Origin: an uncultured Collinsella sp.
GTDB taxonomy: Bacteria > Actinomycetota > Coriobacteriia > Coriobacteriales > Coriobacteriaceae
Direction of reading: 5' to 3'
Assembly: GCA_900543615.1 (NCBI GenBank)
Contig: UQSC01000118.1
Coordinates: forward strand, 1-5,550
DNA length: 5,550 nt
Both the position numbers and the translations under genes were made by a program. Position 1 is the stretch's first letter, and the number at the start of each line of letters is the position of its first letter. The notes under the pieces were generated by a model, which was given only the letters and a program-made list of their open reading frames with translations, was not told where the DNA came from and did not search any database. Positions 1-4,314 of this stretch are shown in pieces.

Positions 1-50
1 GATCTACACAAGGCTATTCGTCGGCAGCGTCAGATGTGTATAAGAGACAG
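1..50 (+). other. Illumina Nextera adapter left on contig end (artefact)
   Basis: Positions 1-9 (GATCTACAC) are the end of the P5 primer, 10-17 (AAGGCTAT) sit where the i5 index belongs, 18-31 (TCGTCGGCAGCGTC) are the Read 1 transposase adapter, and 32-50 (AGATGTGTATAAGAGACAG) are the 19-bp Tn5 mosaic end. The order and spacing match a Nextera library molecule exactly, so this is untrimmed sequencing adapter, not genomic DNA. I recall the index as a standard Nextera S5xx type. Genomic sequence starts at 51 at the earliest. The mosaic end must not be read as a transposon end in this genome. Confidence 0.97.
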
Positions 51-53
51 GGT

Positions 54-422
54 CTACACAAGGAGAGGCCCTCGCCCCTTTGTCGGGACGGGGGCCACCG
101 TCGCTACCGCCTCCGGCGCGGGCCGTCGGTAAGCGTCGGGAAGTCGCGGTGCCTGGGGCCGTCCACGAGCACCTCGTACCACCATTCCCGGCTCCTCGGG
201 CCTGTCCGCCGCGAGGTCGTCTATCAGGCGGGTCTGGGTGACCTCGTCGAGCTCCGCGAGCTCGTCGCGCATCGCGTTCTCGATGGCGGTGGAGCTCTCG
301 ATCATGTCGCGCAGGATCTGCTTTTTCTCCTCGAGGGTGAAGCTCTCGGGCGAGATGTCCATGAGATCCGCCATGAAGTAGGCGTGGTCCTCGGCGTCCT
401 CGAGTGCCTTCCAGTCGGTCAT
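54..422 (-). CDS. Unrecognised small acidic/helical protein, 122 aa
   Basis: I do not recognise the family. The start ATG (420-422) has a strong Shine-Dalgarno, AAAAGGAG, ending 7 bases upstream. This favours it over a longer frame that would run up through a repeated 10-mer and a hairpin loop. The first 80 or so residues are acidic and predicted helical (start MTDWKALEDAEDHAYF; a Leu/Glu/Ile-rich stretch about residues 27-65). The last 40 residues are rich in Pro, Arg and Ala and look disordered. No signal peptide, membrane segment or catalytic motif is visible. The stop at 54-56 falls only three bases after the adapter junction, inside an 11-base word (53-63) that also occurs in the adapter, so the C-terminus should be treated with caution. 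It lies left of the first att-like core and so belongs to the neighbouring segment or to a third element. A 10-bp direct repeat lies upstream (469-490). Confidence 0.6.
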   Translation of the reverse strand: MTDWKALEDAEDHAYFMADLMDISPESFTLEEKKQILRDMIESSTAIENAMRDELAELDEVTQTRLIDDLAADRPEEPGMVVRGARGRPQAPRLPDAYRRPAPEAVATVAPVPTKGRGPLLV

Positions 423-468
423 GCTTGCGCTCCTTTTCTCCTCCCCTGGGGCTCCAGGGCCCTCAGGG

Positions 469-490
469 CGGTACGAATTCCGGTACGAAT
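469..490. repeat. Tandem 10-bp direct repeat upstream of the 54-422 gene
   Basis: CGGTACGAAT occurs at 469-478 and again at 481-490, separated by two bases, giving a 12-bp period. It sits about 47-68 bp upstream of the minus-strand start at 422 and about 130 bp left of the att-like core. It could be an operator for that gene or a pair of arm-type binding sites for a recombinase. The sequence does not decide between these. Confidence 0.6.
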
Positions 491-518
491 AAACCCGAAC
501 GGAGCGTTTCCCAGTGTG

Positions 519-556
519 ACGAAGGGTTCTGCCCGACTTGGACAAAAACCCTTCGT
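519..556. repeat. 10-bp perfect inverted repeat (possible terminator or DNA-structure element)
   Basis: ACGAAGGGTT (519-528) pairs perfectly with AACCCTTCGT (547-556) across an 18-base loop. Neither strand has a clean T-run after the stem, so it is a weak terminator candidate. The loop edge contains GGACAAAAAC (540-549), which recurs inverted at 792-801, on the other side of the att-like core at 617-632. Confidence 0.5.
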
Positions 557-616
557 TGAACTGCTATTTTGTTACTTTTTGCTCAGGAGCGTAGCGAACC
601 GTTTTGAGGGGCGAAT

Positions 617-632
617 TATTCCCACTCGATGG
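617..632. repeat. att-like core 1 (copy of the guaA 3' end)
   Basis: TATTCCCACTCGATGG is identical over 16 bases to 5439-5454, which encodes the last residues and part of the stop of guaA. Read on the minus strand it gives Ala-Ile-Glu-Trp-Glu-stop, matching a GMP synthase tail, but the upstream minus-strand sequence is not guaA and soon hits a stop. A 3'-end fragment of a housekeeping gene in the same orientation as the gene is the usual footprint of tyrosine-recombinase integration. The guaA 3' end is a known genomic-island hotspot. Confidence 0.8.
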
Positions 633-1044
633 CGTCGGTTCTGCCGTCCCGTCACTCCAGTTACACCCAGTTTTCGGCATCGACACGGAACGCGTGCCGC
701 CGAATGACGCGATGTCGCGTTTCGTCGGCTTCGGGGACAAAAGCTGGGACAACCTCAAAAACTTTTTTCAAACTCAGGGCTTTGAGTTTTTGTTTTTGTC
801 CCAAAGTGCGCGGCGGGTCGCCTTTGGAGGCTCGATGGCGCCGAAAACGCCCGTTTTGAAACTCAACCGACCTTTTGCCCGCAAGCCGCCAGCTGCAATC
901 GCAAGTGAATTAACGCGGGTGGCTTGCGCGCCATTTGCAAAACCCCAGGTCGCAGGTCTTCGCCATTCGTGAACAAAGTGAGTAGTCTCAGGTGGCTTGC
1001 TTATGAGTTGGCGAACGGGCCTTCAGGATTCAGGGCAAACATGC
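633..1044. other. Non-coding interval with several inverted repeats
   Basis: No convincing gene is visible: an open frame exists on the plus strand but it lacks a ribosome site and has no typical codon bias. The interval instead holds hairpin-forming DNA. A 9-bp stem GGGACAAAA (734-742) / TTTTGTCCC (794-802) encloses the inner stem AAACTCA (770-776) / TGAGTTT (783-789). AAAACG (844-849) pairs with CGTTTT (852-857). CGCAAGCCGCC (880-890) pairs with GGTGGCTTGCG (918-928) with one wobble. GGTGGCTTGC is repeated directly at 918-927 and 991-1000. These could be integrase arm sites, a structured RNA or a dispersed repeat. Confidence 0.5.
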
Positions 1045-1053
1045 TGGTAGAAT
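1045..1053 (+). promoter_or_regulatory. Extended -10 promoter of the Abi_2 gene
   Basis: TGGTAGAAT is an extended -10 (TGn plus TAGAAT, one mismatch from TATAAT), 32 bases before the Abi_2 start codon. No good -35 is visible 16-18 bases upstream, which is tolerated for extended -10 promoters. The same 11-mer TGGTAGAATAG recurs at 2038-2048 as the -10 of the first small-RNA promoter. Confidence 0.5.
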
Positions 1054-1085
1054 AGGATTCTCAAATCAATGACAGGAGACCGAGC

Positions 1086-2048
1086 ATGGCCGAACCCCAC
1101 GATAGGAAGCCGATCCTCACGATCGAGCAGCAGATAGAGCACCTCAAGCAGAAGGGCGTAGCCTTCGAACTGTGTTCCGAGGAAGAGGCCGCGGACTACC
1201 TGCGCGACAAGTGCAACTTCTTCAAGCTCGCATCCTACCGCAAACTCTTCTCGAAATACGAGGGAGGCCCGCGCGACGGCCGCTACGTAGACCTCGACTT
1301 CGGCCAGCTGCGCCTGCTCGCGGCGCTCGACCAGGAGCTGCGCCACGCCCTGCTCGGCATGACGCTCGACATCGAGCATTTCCAGAAGGTGACACTGCTT
1401 CGCGAGATGGAGGACCGTGGAGAGGACGGCTACGCCATCGTGGCCGACTACATGGCATCGCTTACCACTGCAAACAGGGAGTACCGCCTGCGCGAGCTCA
1501 AGATGAGCGGCCGCAGCCCCTACAGCTCGAGCCTCTACGCGAAGTACTCCGGCGACATGCCTGCCTGGGCCTTCCTTGAGCTCACCTCGTTCGGCACCCT
1601 CATCGACTTCGTGCGCTTCTGCGCCAGGCGATGGGGCGACAGGCGCCTCGAGGCCTCCCACTACGACCTCAAGCGCGTGAAGTCCGTCCGCAACTGCGCC
1701 GCGCACGGCTCGTGCCTGATCAACTGCTTCGCCGAGAGGGGCGCCGCCCGGGGCTCGGCGTCCAGCGGCGTCTCCCGAAGGGTCGCCGCCGTGGGAATTC
1801 CCAAGGCGACCAGGAGGAAGTGGATGGGGAATACGGCCATGCAGGAGGTCGCGACCGTGCTCGTGGCGCACTCCGGCTTGGTACCCGAGGGCTCCTCGCA
1901 CTCGCGCGCCGCATCCGAGCTCGCCGAGATGTTCGCCAGGGCCGACGGCGAAACCGAGGCGCTGCCCGACAAGGGGCCCGACGCCGCAGCTCGCTCCGCG
2001 CTCGAGTTCCTTCGCAGGTTGACAGAATCGCTCGGGTTGGTAGAATAG
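1086..2048 (+). CDS. Abi_2-family HEPN abortive-infection protein, 320 aa
   Basis: This is an Abi_2 (AbiD/AbiF-type) protein. The N-terminus has the family's opening helix and Tyr/Phe-rich segment (TIEQQIEHLKQKG, residues 12-24; NFFKLASYRKLF, 44-55). A helical core follows (70-110, with LDQELRHALL). Then comes the typical MPAWAFLELTSFGTLIDF stretch (158-175). The HEPN Rx4H motif is RNCAAH at 202-207, the presumed RNase centre shared with HEPN toxins and Cas13. The last 100 residues are a less typical Ala/Arg-rich helical extension. Length is normal for the family. The start has AGGAG seven bases upstream and an extended -10 before it. Family knowledge: such proteins abort phage infection, and some are reported to be held in check by a structured RNA. 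Here two candidate RNAs sit directly downstream, the first promoter being embedded in the final codons. Toxicity and RNase activity are inferred, not shown. Confidence 0.92.
   Translation: MAEPHDRKPILTIEQQIEHLKQKGVAFELCSEEEAADYLRDKCNFFKLASYRKLFSKYEGGPRDGRYVDLDFGQLRLLAALDQELRHALLGMTLDIEHFQKVTLLREMEDRGEDGYAIVADYMASLTTANREYRLRELKMSGRSPYSSSLYAKYSGDMPAWAFLELTSFGTLIDFVRFCARRWGDRRLEASHYDLKRVKSVRNCAAHGSCLINCFAERGAARGSASSGVSRRVAAVGIPKATRRKWMGNTAMQEVATVLVAHSGLVPEGSSHSRAASELAEMFARADGETEALPDKGPDAAARSALEFLRRLTESLGLVE
2019..2046 (+). promoter_or_regulatory. Near-consensus sigma70 promoter inside the end of the Abi_2 gene
   Basis: TTGACA (2019-2024, perfect -35), a 16-bp spacer and TAGAAT (2041-2046, one mismatch), with TG in the extended -10 position (2038-2039). 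The -10 overlaps the last codons and the first base of the Abi_2 stop. It points away from the gene into the hairpin pair at 2061-2114, with a start expected near 2053. This is the strongest promoter by eye in the window. Confidence 0.75.
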
Positions 2049-2052
2049 CCTG

Positions 2053-2115
2053 CAGATAGCAAAACCTTCACGGTTTTAGGGGCGGACTTGCGCAAGCGAC
2101 TCTGCCCTATTTTTA
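2053..2115 (+). ncRNA. Candidate small RNA 1 downstream of Abi_2 (putative antitoxin RNA)
   Basis: From the expected start near 2053 the transcript forms hairpin A, AAAACC (2061-2066) / GGTTTT (2072-2077) with loop TTCAC. It then forms hairpin B, GGGCGGACTTG (2080-2090) / CGACTCTGCCC (2097-2107), with a hexaloop CGCAAG and one C/C mismatch. TATTTTTA follows and would end it as an intrinsic terminator. No open frame with a ribosome site fits in these roughly 60 bases. A second unit with the same layout lies at 2188-2247. The stem differs between copies but pairing is mostly kept, which argues for a structured RNA rather than only a terminator. The abiF RNA motif is a described structured RNA found next to Abi_2 genes. 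I cannot compare structures here, so membership is open. Confidence 0.6.
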
Positions 2116-2153
2116 TATTCACTCGCCATAGGAGACGGGTGATACCTGGGTCA

Positions 2154-2181
2154 ATGACAGAACTGAGAAGCCCGGAATAAT
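2154..2181 (+). promoter_or_regulatory. Promoter of small RNA 2
   Basis: ATGACA (2154-2159, 5/6 match to -35), a 16-bp spacer and AATAAT (2176-2181, 5/6 match to -10). Spacer length is the same as in the first unit, and the distance from the -10 to hairpin A is 12 bases here against 14 there. TCAATGACAG (2151-2160), which contains the -35, also occurs at 1066-1075 over the Abi_2 ribosome site. Confidence 0.5.
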
Positions 2182-2187
2182 GGAGCC

Positions 2188-2247
2188 AGTTAGAAACCCT
2201 CGGGTTTGCGGGGCGGGATCGTGAGAGCGATTCTGCCCTATTTTTTT
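2188..2247 (+). ncRNA. Candidate small RNA 2, paralogue of small RNA 1
   Basis: Hairpin A2 is AAACC (2194-2198) / GGTTT (2203-2207). Hairpin B2 is GGGCGGGATCG (2211-2221) / CGATTCTGCCC (2228-2238), an 11-bp stem with two G-T wobbles, no mismatch, and hexaloop TGAGAG. TATTTTTTT follows. Compared with copy 1, the right arm is nearly identical, the loop differs at most positions, and left-arm changes mostly preserve pairing. This looks like a tandem duplication of a promoter-RNA-terminator unit. Function is inferred from position beside the Abi_2 gene. Alternatively both could simply be stacked terminators, but separate promoter-like sequences speak against that. Confidence 0.55.
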
Positions 2248-2288
2248 CCTCCGTCTGCCCCAAACCAAGTAGTTCGAAGATAGCCTGT

Positions 2289-2316
2289 AGGTGTCCTCGT
2301 GGGCGCCTTTTATTTT
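2289..2316 (+). terminator. Intrinsic terminator before the yjdF unit
   Basis: AGGTGTCC (2289-2296), loop TCGT, GGGCGCCT (2301-2308), then TTTATTTT. The 8-bp stem uses two T-G wobbles. It would stop read-through from the Abi_2/small-RNA block. It is homologous to 3483-3510 in element B, where the same positions are full Watson-Crick pairs. Confidence 0.75.
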
Positions 2317-2400
2317 CAGGGAATCGGCCGCTTCATGAACGAGCGACCGGCTTGACCTAGATCGAACCGCCTTCATCTCCGTCTAGGCGCCGGCAATCAA
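2317..2400. repeat. Module shared with element B (copy 1)
   Basis: After the terminator, GGCCGCTTCATGAA (2325-2338), GACCGGCTTGACC (2344-2356) and CATCTCCG (2374-2381) align in order with GGCCGTTTCGTGAA, GACCAGCTCGACC and ATCTCCG at 3548-3597 in element B. Element B has about 25 extra bases after its terminator. No gene is visible. It is a shared intergenic module of unknown role, and similarity in two elements suggests common origin. Confidence 0.5.
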
Positions 2401-2417
2401 CATCGTGAATCCGCGCG

Positions 2418-2426
2418 TGCTACAAT
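2418..2426 (+). promoter_or_regulatory. Extended -10 promoter of the yjdF leader
   Basis: TGCTACAAT is an extended -10 (TACAAT, 5/6) with a weak -35, TCAACA, at 2397-2402 (18-bp spacer). It places the start near 2433, just before the structured leader. The identical word is used on the minus strand at 4572-4580 for the acidic-protein gene. Confidence 0.5.
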
Positions 2427-2436
2427 GCGGGCACCA

Positions 2437-2545
2437 GAGATGAAAACACAGTCCCCGTCGGGTAGTCGTGGGCGTGCGGGAGCCCGCATCAGTAACCTGC
2501 CTCCTTGGTTGTCCCTTCTCTGCATGGTCATCTACATAAAGGAGG
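2437..2545 (+). promoter_or_regulatory. Candidate yjdF riboswitch and expression platform
   Basis: A roughly 110-base leader precedes a YjdF-family gene. It contains GATG (2439-2442) able to pair with CATC (2487-2490), and a strong inner hairpin TGCGG (2475-2479) / CCGCA (2484-2488). G/C-rich blocks that look like conserved aptamer joints lie between (CAGTCCCC, GGTAGTCGTGGG, CAGTAACC). CCTCCTT (2500-2506) is a perfect 7-base complement of the Shine-Dalgarno AAGGAGG (2539-2545), so ligand-controlled masking of the ribosome site is a plausible mechanism. Family knowledge: yjdF RNAs sit upstream of yjdF genes and respond to azaaromatic compounds. The assignment rests on gene context and on recalled conserved words, not on a covariance-model hit. 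Confidence 0.75.
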
Positions 2546-2553
2546 AACCAGCC

Positions 2554-2973
2554 ATGCAGATCAGCGTGTCGTCCACCCTGACCGTATATCACGACGGCCA
2601 ATTCTGGGTCGGGCTGGCGGAGCATGTCGAGGACGGCAGATACGGCGCCGCCCGCATCGTCTTCGGCGCAGAACCGTCCAATGAGGAGATCCTGCGATTC
2701 GTTGTCAACAAATGGGCGAAGCTCTCGTTCTTCGGTCACGATTCGACCGAGGCGAGCAAGCCCGCGAAGAACCCCAAGCGACGCGCCCGCGAGGCGGCGA
2801 AAGTCCTCAAGCAGCCGGCGATGAGCACCAAGGCGCAGCAGGCGCTCGCGAATCAGCGGGAGACGATGAAGCGGGAATCGGCTCAAGCAAGAAGCCAGCG
2901 TCGCGCGGATGAGGCGGAGGCGCGCTTCGAGCAGCGAAAACTGAAGCGCAAACAGAAGCATCGCGGTCATTGA
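2554..2973 (+). CDS. yjdF: YjdF-family (DUF2992) protein, 139 aa
   Basis: The N-terminal domain opens with a beta-rich YjdF signature: TLTVYHDGQFWVGLAEH (residues 8-24), then ARIVFGAEPSNEEILRFV (34-51). After a short linker comes the long, highly basic helical tail that marks the family. It holds NPKRRAREAAK (residues 73-83), the STKAQQAL word (91-98), and a C-terminus full of Lys, Arg and Gln ending KQKHRGH. Length is typical for the family. The start was chosen for AAAGGAGG (2538-2545), eight bases upstream; an upstream in-frame ATG would lie inside the leader RNA. Molecular function is not established. The basic coiled tail suggests nucleic-acid or ribosome contact, and the family's riboswitch suggests a response to aromatic toxic compounds. 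It is the last gene of element A, followed by a 10-bp hairpin and the att-like core. Confidence 0.93.
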   Translation: MQISVSSTLTVYHDGQFWVGLAEHVEDGRYGAARIVFGAEPSNEEILRFVVNKWAKLSFFGHDSTEASKPAKNPKRRAREAAKVLKQPAMSTKAQQALANQRETMKRESAQARSQRRADEAEARFEQRKLKRKQKHRGH

Positions 2974-2998
2974 TACCACCATCGACCCATATATAGCA

Positions 2999-3030
2999 GC
3001 AGGCGTAGCTTCGATTGAAACTACGCCTGC
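2999..3030. terminator. Strong hairpin after yjdF
   Basis: GCAGGCGTAG (2999-3008) pairs perfectly with CTACGCCTGC (3021-3030). Inside it TTC/GAA can extend the stem over a C-A mismatch. There is no T-run on the plus strand, so it may be an atypical terminator of yjdF or a DNA structure belonging to the end of element A, 37 bp before the att-like core. Confidence 0.55.
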
Positions 3031-3040
3031 CACCTGGTGC

Positions 3041-3067
3041 TATAACGTTATACAGAACGTATGTTCT
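3041..3067. repeat. Palindromes beside att-like core 2
   Basis: TATAACGTTATA (3041-3052) is a perfect 12-bp palindrome. AGAAC (3054-3058) / GTTCT (3063-3067) is an inverted repeat with a 4-base centre that abuts the core. Such symmetry next to a recombination core fits protein-binding sites, but neither palindrome is present at the other two cores. Confidence 0.6.
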
Positions 3068-3082
3068 ATACCCACTCGATGA
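3067..3082. repeat. att-like core 2 between elements A and B
   Basis: TATACCCACTCGATGA matches the guaA-end core TATTCCCACTCGATGG at 14 of 16 positions, same orientation, 2450 bp from core 1 and 2372 bp from core 3. On the minus strand it still reads Ile-Glu-Trp-Val-stop, echoing the guaA tail. It is best explained as the junction between two tandemly integrated elements. Confidence 0.7.
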
Positions 3083-3480
3083 CTAACCCAGTCCGAGCAC
3101 TACCGATGCGTGTCGCGTCATACCGCCTAAGAGCTGATTCGTTCAGAAAAGGTTCAGGGGGATCGTCGAGTTTATTGCACCCTCGCGTTTTACAAAAGAG
3201 AGTACAAGGCCCTTTAGCTCGAATTATTGCATTTAGAACCCCGCCGCTCATCCATCCTAGCTTGCCCAAACAGCCCTCCCGCGATGTCCATGTTCCGACG
3301 GATGGGTACCATTTATCCGGGTGCACCTGGGGCAACGGGCCGGCAGGCCCGCGCAAGGTCGCTCGCAGAACACGCAACATCAAACACGACAGAAGAGGCG
3401 AACGACAGATGCCGGACCCCGGACGACAGCACCGCGGAAGACGAGCATTCCGACCACAACCGAACAACTCCAGCTACTAG
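3083..3480. other. Left end of element B, no supported gene
   Basis: About 400 bases without a convincing gene. Frames are open on both strands but none has a ribosome site with consistent codon bias. The right part (about 3280-3480) is GC-rich and contains a small hairpin GGGCC/GGCCC around 3338-3351. A plus-strand frame ends in a TAG at 3478-3480, two bases before the terminator, so a short, unrecognised plus-strand gene ending there is possible but unproven. The left part (3083-3240) is AT-richer and would suit recombinase arm sites. Confidence 0.4.
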
Positions 3481-3482
3481 GC

Positions 3483-3510
3483 AGGCGCCCGCATGGGCGC
3501 CTTTTACTTT
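3483..3510 (+). terminator. Intrinsic terminator in element B
   Basis: AGGCGCCC (3483-3490), loop GCAT, GGGCGCCT (3495-3502), then TTTTACTTTT counting the last stem base. The 8-bp stem is perfect. It is homologous to the terminator at 2289-2316, with T-G pairs there replaced by C-G pairs here. It implies a plus-strand transcript arriving from 3083-3480. Confidence 0.8.
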
Positions 3511-3604
3511 TCGGGGACTTAGCCGCGAGCTAAGGCACGCGGCTCATGGCCGTTTCGTGAAGGCCCGACCAGCTCGACCCACCTCGACCCATCTCCGCTC
3601 CTGT
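3511..3604. repeat. Module shared with element A (copy 2)
   Basis: GGCCGTTTCGTGAA (3548-3561), GACCAGCTCGACC (3567-3579) and ATCTCCG (3591-3597) align in order with 2325-2381 of element A. An extra segment at about 3520-3545 contains its own small inverted repeat, AGCCGCG / CGCGGCT (3521-3527 / 3538-3544). No gene is visible. Confidence 0.5.
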
Positions 3605-3612
3605 CGGGCGTG

Positions 3613-3677
3613 TCAATCGCCGTCAGGCGGTTCAATCGTCGCGCAGACGTAAACGCACACAGGACCGCGCAGACGTA
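3613..3677. promoter_or_regulatory. Iteron-like repeats upstream of the excisionase-like gene
   Basis: CGCGCAGACGTA occurs exactly at 3640-3651 and 3666-3677 (26-bp period). TCAATCG occurs at 3613-3619 and 3632-3638, with a CGCC/GGCG hairpin (3618-3629) between. The block ends 25 bases before the start of the small HTH gene. It could be an autoregulatory operator or binding sites used in excision. Confidence 0.6.
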
Positions 3678-3702
3678 TCGCGCGGAAAGATTGGAGGCAA
3701 CC

Positions 3703-3921
3703 ATGGCGCACGCTACGAAATGCGCCGCGCCCGAGGGCAACCGGGGCCGCGACGAGTGGATGACGGTGATCGAGATGCAGGAGTACATGGGGGCGAGCCG
3801 GAGTAAGGCATACGACCTCATCTGGCCGGGAGAGATCGACTCGTACAGGCTCGGAAGGAAGCTCCTGGTTTCGAGGGCGTCGGTGGACGCCTACATCGAG
3901 TCGAGGGGCGGCAGGAAATGA
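3703..3921 (+). CDS. Excisionase-like HTH_17 (AlpA/MerR-type) DNA-binding protein, 72 aa
   Basis: Residues 18-68 form a winged-helix domain of the excisionase (HTH_17) type. It has WMTVIEMQEYMGASRSKAYDLI as the helix-turn-helix and SYRLGRKLLVSRASVDAYIES as wing and last helix, in the usual order and length. A short charged N-terminal arm precedes it. GGAGG (3693-3697) lies five bases before the ATG and sets the start; an upstream frame would run through the repeats. Such proteins act as recombination directionality factors or small repressors of mobile elements. Its presence supports element B being a mobile island, and the duplicated 12-bp repeats just upstream are natural binding sites. No integrase partner is in the window. 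A plain transcription regulator is the alternative. Confidence 0.85.
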   Translation: MAHATKCAAPEGNRGRDEWMTVIEMQEYMGASRSKAYDLIWPGEIDSYRLGRKLLVSRASVDAYIESRGGRK

Positions 3922-3999
3922 CGACGGCGACCGCCCCGGGAGCCGCCCGCGGCCGGGCACGCGAGGGAGCCTCGAGACGAGAGGAGCTCGAGGACGACC

Positions 4000-4314
4000 A
4001 TGACCAAGAGCATTAGCAGGAGCCAGATGAGGCTCATCGCATCGACCAACGCGATATTCGGCGCCGACGAGGCGTGCGCGATGCTGCGCATCAGCCGCGA
4101 CGCCATGTACCGGCTCACCAATATGCCTCAAACATGCTGGAACTGCCACAAGGCCATCAAGCCACAACACAAAGGAAGTGCGCTTCTCGTTGCTCCACAC
4201 TGTTCTTTAATAGGGGAGAACGAAAAGCAATCAACAGCAAAGCGCCGGGGCCACCGATGGCTATATGGAAGGAAAATGCCTATTTTCGATTCCAAAGGTC
4301 GGCATCACTGGTAG
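4000..4314 (+). pseudogene. Second HTH gene, apparently truncated and fused to unrelated sequence
   Basis: The first 41 residues (start MTKSISRSQMRLIAS) lead into FGADEACAMLRISRDAMYRLTN, a clear helix-turn-helix like that of the upstream gene. The expected wing (a Leu/Tyr-Arg-x-Gly-Arg stretch) never appears. From about 4123 base composition drops and the frame continues through low-quality sequence with one CxxC (CWNC) before a stop at 4314. I read this as a gene broken by an insertion or deletion. GAGG (3990-3993) lies six bases before the ATG, inside a 7-bp inverted repeat CCTCGAG (3970-3976) / CTCGAGG (3987-3993) that could mask it. A functional 104-aa chimera cannot be excluded. Confidence 0.55.

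Noticed and set aside
32..50. Tn5 mosaic end as a transposon terminus
   Set aside because: It is embedded in an ordered Nextera adapter with index and primer sequence, so it is a library artefact.
604..972. 122-codon plus-strand open frame
   Set aside because: It starts inside the att-like core, has no ribosome site, and crosses several hairpins and AT-rich runs. Codon bias is unlike the real genes.
1023..1901. 292-codon frame on the minus strand opposite the Abi_2 gene
   Set aside because: It is antisense to a clearly recognised gene with matching family motifs, and such frames are common opposite high-GC genes.
2141..2179. 13-codon GTG-started leader peptide between the two small RNAs
   Set aside because: The AGGAG lies only four bases from the GTG, and the promoter elements overlap it. 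The non-coding reading explains more.
2053..2247. CRISPR array
   Set aside because: Only two units with distinct promoters and terminators, no constant repeat-spacer spacing and no cas genes.
2344..2370. tRNA T-arm-like word GGTTCGATC on the minus strand
   Set aside because: No pairing arms or cloverleaf around it, and the element B homologue does not keep it.
2119..2376. 85-codon minus-strand frame
   Set aside because: It runs through the terminator, both small-RNA regions and their T-runs, and has no ribosome site.
3066..3467. 133-codon minus-strand frame ending in Ile-Glu-Trp-Val
   Set aside because: The guaA-like tail comes only from the att core. The rest is not guaA, lacks a ribosome site and has no coherent composition.
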